Part shown: in pieces, positions 59,521 to 64,000 of the stretch
Numbering within the stretch: the first letter of the stretch is position 1
How the letters are laid out: the number at the start of each line of letters is the position of its first letter
From: JAEWWD01 sp964440115
GTDB taxonomy: Bacteria; Bacillota; Clostridia; Christensenellales; CAG-138
DNA: 64,000 nt
Assembly: GCA_964440115.1 (NCBI GenBank)
Contig: CAYTPV010000002.1
Span: 434,001-498,000, forward strand
Reading direction: 5' to 3'
The notes under the pieces: generated by a model
Seen by the model: only the letters and a program-made list of their open reading frames with translations
Database searches by the model: none
What the model was told of the DNA's origin: nothing
Position numbers and translations under genes: made by a program

Positions 59521-59635
59521 ATTTCCCTGACCATTTGCGTTATGAAGGATCGGCGTGATCTGATCCGTATAATCCATTCAAAGTACAGTTTTGTTGCTTG
59601 GACAGCTATACAATACTGATGACAGGAGCGTCTCG

Positions 59636-60445
59636 ATGTTTGCCGAAGAAAGACAGCAGAAAATATACGATATGATTTGTCAGGAGAAGTCCATTCGCGT
59701 GCAGCAGCTGAGCAAGCTGCTCAATATCTCTGAAGTCACAGTTCGGCGCGACTTGGAGGAACTGCATAAGCAAAAGAAGATTATCCGTACACATGGCGGC
59801 GCAATGGCCTATTATCCGGTTGGGAAAAGCCCCAAGGTGCCCGACCTTATGGCGGATACACGGCTTCAACCTGAAAAAAAGTCCATCGCCGCAGCGGCCT
59901 ACGAGTTTATCAACGATTACGATACCATTCTGCTTGACGGTTCAAGTACGGCGTACGAGCTTGTCAATCTGTTAGCCCGAAACGAAAAGGAACATCTTAT
60001 CATCATCACCACTTCTCCGCTTGCAGTTGTGGCACTTTCCGGACTGAAAAGCTGCCAGGTAATCATGGCCGGAGGTATAGTCAGCTATGCCTACAACACG
60101 GTAGAGGGGCATATCGCAACGAAGTTTATCAAAGATATTCGGGTGGATAAGTGCTTTCTCGGCATCAACGGCGTTGATGCGGAGTTTGGGTTATCGACTC
60201 CCCGTTTTGAGGATGCCGAGATCAAATCCCTAGCTATCGCCAGTGCAAATCAGTCGTTTATACTGGCCGATCATACCAAGTTCGGGAAGGTTTATCTTGC
60301 CCGTGTGAATGTGCCGTGCGATTATATCATTACTGATTCGCGCCGGAACGAATATCCGTATGAGGCGCTGAACGCGCAGACTTCAGTAGTATTTGCGAAC
60401 GAAATGCTGGCTGAGAAAAAAGGCAGACCGCAAATCGAGCAGTAG
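59636..60445 (+). CDS. DeoR family transcriptional regulator
   Basis: A 269-residue DeoR-type repressor. The helix-turn-helix is EERQQKIYDMICQEKSIRVQ followed by QLSKLLNISEVTVRRDLEEL, and RTHGGAM is the typical end of that domain. The C-terminal sugar-phosphate sensor has LDGSSTAYELVNLL and FILADHTKFGK. Such regulators release DNA when a phosphorylated sugar binds. AGGAG precedes the ATG at 59636. It sits inside the cluster and probably controls it. Confidence 0.92.
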   Translation: MFAEERQQKIYDMICQEKSIRVQQLSKLLNISEVTVRRDLEELHKQKKIIRTHGGAMAYYPVGKSPKVPDLMADTRLQPEKKSIAAAAYEFINDYDTILLDGSSTAYELVNLLARNEKEHLIIITTSPLAVVALSGLKSCQVIMAGGIVSYAYNTVEGHIATKFIKDIRVDKCFLGINGVDAEFGLSTPRFEDAEIKSLAIASANQSFILADHTKFGKVYLARVNVPCDYIITDSRRNEYPYEALNAQTSVVFANEMLAEKKGRPQIEQ

Positions 60446-60516
60446 TTTCATTAAACAATGGTCGCTCAGAAGGCGGCCATAAGCAATAATTCTATAATAT
60501 TTAGGGGGATAAACAC

Positions 60517-61365
60517 ATGGGTTTAGAGAAGGTAAGCGATATACTGAAAATGGCAGATAAGGAAAATACATCCGTCATAGCGTTCAACTGCACGGATTAC
60601 AATACAATCTATTCGGTTATTACCGTGGCAGAAGAACTGAAAAAACCGGTTTTGTGCATGCTGTATCCCGAACACGCGCAGGTGAACAATTGCTGCAGCA
60701 TCAAAAGCTTTGCGGATACAGTGCGCTCGTTGGCGCGAAATGTGAAAGTTCCCATAGGCATTCATCTGGATCATTGCAGCGACGAGGCGTTTATTCTTAA
60801 CGCCGTCAAGGATGGATTTTCATCCGTTATGTTCGATGGTTCCTCATTGCCGGTAGAGGAGAATATCGCAAGAACGCGCGCTCTCGCGGAGCAGGTGCAC
60901 AAATTGGGTGCGGACCTGGAGGCCGAGCTTGGCCAGGTTGGTTTTGCCGCGACCGTTGCCGACCAGAAGAATACAGACAAATATACAAAGCCGGAAGTCG
61001 CAGCATCCTTCTGCGAACAATCCAAGTGCGACAGCGTAGCAATTGCCATCGGAAGCGCTCACGGTTTTTATAAGGAAACGCCCAAGCTGGATCTTGAACG
61101 GCTTAAGGAAATCAACGCGGCGACCAATGTGCCGCTCGTTTTACACGGGGGCAGCGGTATTCCGGAAGATCAGTTGCACATCGCATTTCGCCAAGGTATT
61201 AATAAATTTAATGTAGGTACGGAGTTTTTCTGGCTTTATTGGAAGACGACTGAGAAATTCTGCGCCGATCCCAATGCGGATTTTTTCCAGATGCCTAAAG
61301 TTGTGCAGTCTGCGCTGATGGATTACCTGCGTCAGAAAATGCAGCTTTGTACCATGACAATCTAA
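60517..61365 (+). CDS. Class II (zinc) fructose/tagatose-bisphosphate-type aldolase
   Basis: A 282-residue class II aldolase. The catalytic Asp and zinc His are in GIHLDHCSDE (Asp85, His86); the other zinc ligands lie in ELGQVG and IGSAHGFY and VLHGGSGIPEDQL, with NKFNVGTE for the phosphate site. It should cleave a ketose bisphosphate to DHAP and an aldehyde. GGGGGAT precedes the ATG. It follows the DeoR gene by 71 bases. Substrate (fructose, tagatose or other) is not resolved. Confidence 0.9.
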   Translation: MGLEKVSDILKMADKENTSVIAFNCTDYNTIYSVITVAEELKKPVLCMLYPEHAQVNNCCSIKSFADTVRSLARNVKVPIGIHLDHCSDEAFILNAVKDGFSSVMFDGSSLPVEENIARTRALAEQVHKLGADLEAELGQVGFAATVADQKNTDKYTKPEVAASFCEQSKCDSVAIAIGSAHGFYKETPKLDLERLKEINAATNVPLVLHGGSGIPEDQLHIAFRQGINKFNVGTEFFWLYWKTTEKFCADPNADFFQMPKVVQSALMDYLRQKMQLCTMTI

Positions 61366-61380
61366 CACCTTTCGTACAGC

Positions 61381-61415
61381 AAAGACCGCATCTTTCTAAA
61401 AGGTGCGGTCTTTTT
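61381..61415 (+). terminator. Intrinsic terminator of the aldolase cluster
   Basis: AAAGACCGCA and TGCGGTCTTT form a ten-base stem, extended by CTTT / AAAG, followed by TT after the stem's own TTT. Confidence 0.88.
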
Positions 61416-61550
61416 GATTCACGCAAAATGACCAGAGAACCCATAATGAAAACCATCATCCGTTGGAAAAACTTAACGCTCATTTTTACGAAACTCTATT
61501 CGATATAGATTTTAGAGCGTTTCATTCGAATACCAAATGGAGGATATAGG

Positions 61551-63746
61551 ATGAAAAAAATATTCGAAAAAATTTTTAGTAAAAAAATTGGATTAACGGA
61601 GAAAATACTGCTCCCGGTTGGTGCACTATTTGTACTTGGCGTTGTTGCGATTTTACTGCTTGTTGTTTCTTACTCAGCAACAAATCAGGAAAAGCTGACC
61701 AATGATCTCATGAACGAGATGAATAACCGGTATGCAAATGGCGTACAGGCCCAATTGAACTCCGCGCTCAATGGAACGCGATCGCTCAAACCCATATTCG
61801 AAAGTACCAGAGTGAACAGCCGAAGCGCAGATGTTGCACTGCTCAATAGCATACTCGAACAGAATGACAGCGTATTTGGCGTATACACGCTATGGGAGCC
61901 GGACAAATACGATGGTATGGATGTTGCCAACGCAGGAACATCGGGCCACGATGAAACAGGCCGGTTTATTCCTTATGTACATCGGAGCGATTCGGGGATA
62001 CAGTTGGAGCCTTTGACCGGCTATACCGAGCAGGGCACCGGAGATTACTATCTGATGCCTAAAAATACGCTTAAGGAGTGCATACTTGATCCTTTTACCT
62101 ATAAGGTCAATGGCAAGGATGCGTATATGGCCTCCATGGTGGTGCCGCTGATCAAGAATGGTGAATTTGTGGGCATTGTCGGCATGGACGTGCTTGTTGA
62201 TACCCTCATATCCGATATCAAGGGCGTAACGCTGTTCAAAACCGGATACATGTTTATGACGGATTCCCAGGGTATCATGTTCTATCATCCCGACAGCGAG
62301 TTGGTTGGAAAGTCCCTGTTGGATATGGTAAACGAAGATCAGGTTGACGATGTAAAAGCAGCGCTCAAATCGGGCGAGCATATCAGTTTCGAAAAGATTT
62401 CTCCAGTGAGCGGAGAGATGAACAGATATGAGCTTACCCCTGTTTCTGTTGGCGATAGCCACTGGATGGTAGTTTCCTCAGTGCCGACAAGTGAAATCTA
62501 TGAATCAACCAACAATACCTTTCTGATTGGTATAGCGGCAGGTGTGGGTGCGATAGTGATTACGCTTATACTGCTCCTGTTAATCGTAACAAGGATAACA
62601 AAACCTGTTGGTCCGCTTGAACGCGCGGCTTACGCTATCGAGACCGGCAATATAGACAGTTCGGTATCGGAAAGCCTGCGCAATATCAAGAGCAAGGACG
62701 AAATAGGCAGGCTGGCCAATTCCATGCTCAAGGCTGTCGGATCGATTGAGCGCGTAGCGGCGGATACCCAGCGGCTGAGCGACGCCGTACAGAAGTATGA
62801 CCTGAGTGTGGATATCGATACTGCGGCGCACAGCGGTATCTATCAGGATATCATGAATATCGTGAAGCAGATGTTTACGCAGCTAAGCCAGATAGTGTCC
62901 AGCATCAGCGTAGCGGTTGAACAGGTCAGTTCCGGCTCGTCCCAGGTAGCAAGCGGCGCACAGGCGCTTGCCGCCGGTTCAAGCGAGCAAGCTTCGTCTG
63001 TAGAAGAACTGAGCGTCACGGTCACAAAGATCGCCGATCAGGCGGTGGATAACTCGAATCACGTGCAGAATGCTACCGAATACGTCGGTCAGGCCGTGCA
63101 GGGCGTAAACACCGGAAACGAACATATGCAGGAATTGACCAAAGCCATGGCAAGTATAGGTTCTGCATCCAGCGAGATTGCCAATATCACCAAGATGATT
63201 GAGGATATTGCATTCCAGACCAATATTCTGGCGCTAAACGCCGCAATAGAGGCCGCGAGGGCAGGCAATGCAGGTAAGGGATTTGCCGTTGTTGCGGATG
63301 AAGTCCGAAATCTCGCTGCGAAATCTGCCGAGGCTGCCAAACAGACCGCGGACCTGATACAGGCGTCGGTTGTAAGCGTATCGGAAGGCAAGCAAATTTC
63401 GGAAAAAACGGCCAAGATATTGCAGGATGTCGGCAGCAAGGCGCTTGAGGTAAATGAGAGCATACAGCGCATACAGCATGCCTCGTCGGAACAGGTTACC
63501 GCCATTGAACAGGTGAAGCAGGGGCTGCTGCAGATATCAGCAGTTGTTCAGACGAACGCGGCCACGGCTGAAGAAAATTCGGCTACCAGCGAGGAAATGT
63601 CAGCACAGGCGGCAATGCTGCAGGCGGAAGTCGGCAAATACAAGCTGCAAACAGGGCATCGATACGAAAACGCAGTTTCGGTATTCGCCGCAAAGGCCCA
63701 AGGCGGCACGGACACATATACACATTCGGATATTGGGAAATATTGA
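61551..63746 (+). CDS. Methyl-accepting chemotaxis protein with dCache-type sensor (paralogue)
   Basis: A 731-residue receptor, closely similar to the one at 35879-38098. It has a membrane segment near residues 19-42, a double-Cache sensor with FGVYTLWEPDKYDGMD and GRFIPYVHR, a second segment near 320-345, HAMP and the same signalling hairpin (tip IEDIAFQTNILALNAAIEAA). The last 30 residues are unlike the paralogue until the end, SDIGKY. GGAGG precedes the ATG. It stands alone, flanked by terminators. Confidence 0.93.
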   Translation: MKKIFEKIFSKKIGLTEKILLPVGALFVLGVVAILLLVVSYSATNQEKLTNDLMNEMNNRYANGVQAQLNSALNGTRSLKPIFESTRVNSRSADVALLNSILEQNDSVFGVYTLWEPDKYDGMDVANAGTSGHDETGRFIPYVHRSDSGIQLEPLTGYTEQGTGDYYLMPKNTLKECILDPFTYKVNGKDAYMASMVVPLIKNGEFVGIVGMDVLVDTLISDIKGVTLFKTGYMFMTDSQGIMFYHPDSELVGKSLLDMVNEDQVDDVKAALKSGEHISFEKISPVSGEMNRYELTPVSVGDSHWMVVSSVPTSEIYESTNNTFLIGIAAGVGAIVITLILLLLIVTRITKPVGPLERAAYAIETGNIDSSVSESLRNIKSKDEIGRLANSMLKAVGSIERVAADTQRLSDAVQKYDLSVDIDTAAHSGIYQDIMNIVKQMFTQLSQIVSSISVAVEQVSSGSSQVASGAQALAAGSSEQASSVEELSVTVTKIADQAVDNSNHVQNATEYVGQAVQGVNTGNEHMQELTKAMASIGSASSEIANITKMIEDIAFQTNILALNAAIEAARAGNAGKGFAVVADEVRNLAAKSAEAAKQTADLIQASVVSVSEGKQISEKTAKILQDVGSKALEVNESIQRIQHASSEQVTAIEQVKQGLLQISAVVQTNAATAEENSATSEEMSAQAAMLQAEVGKYKLQTGHRYENAVSVFAAKAQGGTDTYTHSDIGKY

Positions 63747-63777
63747 TCTGAAGAATAGACGAATATCAATCATGAAC

Positions 63778-63797
63778 GGAGCGGCTTTTGCCGCTCC
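63778..63797 (+). terminator. Intrinsic terminator after the second dCache receptor gene
   Basis: GGAGCGGC and GCCGCTCC form a perfect stem around TTTT; the downstream sequence is T-rich. Confidence 0.82.
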
Positions 63798-63898
63798 ATT
63801 TGCTTTGTCGCAGGTTTGTGCCTTTGATATCTCCAACAATTCTTATCTGTTTTTTGATGCCGCTACCCTTTATCTTGACGCCGTCTTAACTCCCTGCC

Positions 63899-63907
63899 TG
63901 CTATGAT
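63899..63907 (+). promoter_or_regulatory. Possible extended -10 promoter for the gene at the right edge
   Basis: TGCTATGAT is an extended -10 element (TG, one base, then TATGAT at 63902-63907) placed about 50 bases before a GTG start with AAGGGG upstream. No good -35 box was seen. Confidence 0.35.
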
Positions 63908-63955
63908 GGTACTGAAAAGTGTGGGAAATACTATCGGGGTAAGGGGTTGAATTGT

Positions 63956-64000
63956 GTGGAAATCGTATTAACGGCCGTAGGCACCGTAGGCTTCTTGTTG
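63956..64000 (+). CDS. Start of a gene cut by the window edge, hydrophobic N-terminus
   Basis: Fifteen codons are visible from a GTG at 63956, preceded by AAGGGG ten bases upstream. The peptide, MEIVLTAVGTVGFLL if GTG is read as Met, looks like a signal peptide or first membrane segment. The frame is open at the last base. Family cannot be judged. Confidence 0.35.
   Translation, partial: MEIVLTAVGTVGFLL

Noticed and set aside
1..64000. CRISPR arrays, tRNA or rRNA genes, insertion sequences, integrases
   Set aside because: No regular direct repeats with spacers, no cloverleaf or rRNA-like stretch and no transposase or integrase motifs were recognised by reading; a dedicated scan could still find a short tRNA.

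Overview
The window looks like a chromosomal stretch of a Gram-positive, Clostridia-type Bacillota. Genes carry AGGAGG-type ribosome binding sites and some GTG and TTG starts, the solute-binding proteins are lipoproteins with Ala/Pro-rich linkers, and there is a LysM-GH18 enzyme of the type used on spore or cell-wall glycan. Base composition is moderate in G+C (by eye). I cannot name the species. No rRNA, tRNA, CRISPR array, insertion sequence or intact prophage was recognised.

Layout. 1-1139: the end of an M42 peptidase gene and a convergent AllA-like cupin. 1381-10581: a one-directional sugar operon with a BtpA/SgcQ-family TIM barrel, a ribulokinase-like FGGY kinase, a sugar ABC importer (lipoprotein, double ATPase, two permeases) and the dihydroxyacetone kinase subunits DhaK and DhaL. 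10917-13173: CheW and a chemoreceptor. 13472-17608: a DUF523/TudS-like protein, a two-component system and an overlapping membrane HtrA protease. 17783-17893: a 36-residue Cys/Trp/Gly-rich microprotein. 17980-20291 (minus): a flavin electron-export cassette of EetA-like, EetB-like and triple-FMN proteins. 20438-28605: a Rieske oxidoreductase coupled to a tocopherol-cyclase-family protein, a cupin, a DUF1002 protein, an Xaa-Pro peptidase, a LysM-GH18 enzyme and a YARHG lipoprotein. 28670-30567 (minus): a sugar isomerase and a zinc alcohol dehydrogenase.

30923-45021 is a mixed housekeeping and accessory region: isochorismatase-like hydrolase, a minus-strand cluster of small proteins including a tandem paralogous pair, KtrAB-like potassium uptake, a large dCache chemoreceptor, a GntR-ABC transporter operon, DUF4003, TauE, VOC, a QueG-like ferredoxin protein, a flavodoxin-PNPOx fusion and an orphan LLH holin. 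45083-53636 is a cello-oligosaccharide locus: GH94 phosphorylase and GH1 glycosidase on the minus strand, with a divergent LacI regulator and a CUT1 importer that lacks its own ATPase. A matching pair of 16-bp operator-like sites lies in the promoter region. 53672-56876 holds a TetR regulator divergent from a YhgE/Pip membrane protein. 57099-61365 is a second sugar cluster (PfkB kinase, SIS hexuloisomerase, D-lyxose isomerase family, DeoR regulator, class II aldolase). 61551-63746 is a paralogous dCache chemoreceptor, and a new gene appears to begin at the right edge.

Together the genes describe a carbohydrate-foraging, probably motile anaerobe: two or three regulated sugar uptake and breakdown modules, chemoreceptors that share a C-terminal GKY tail, and a possible extracellular flavin electron route. 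Functions are read from motifs and gene order only; no database search was possible.
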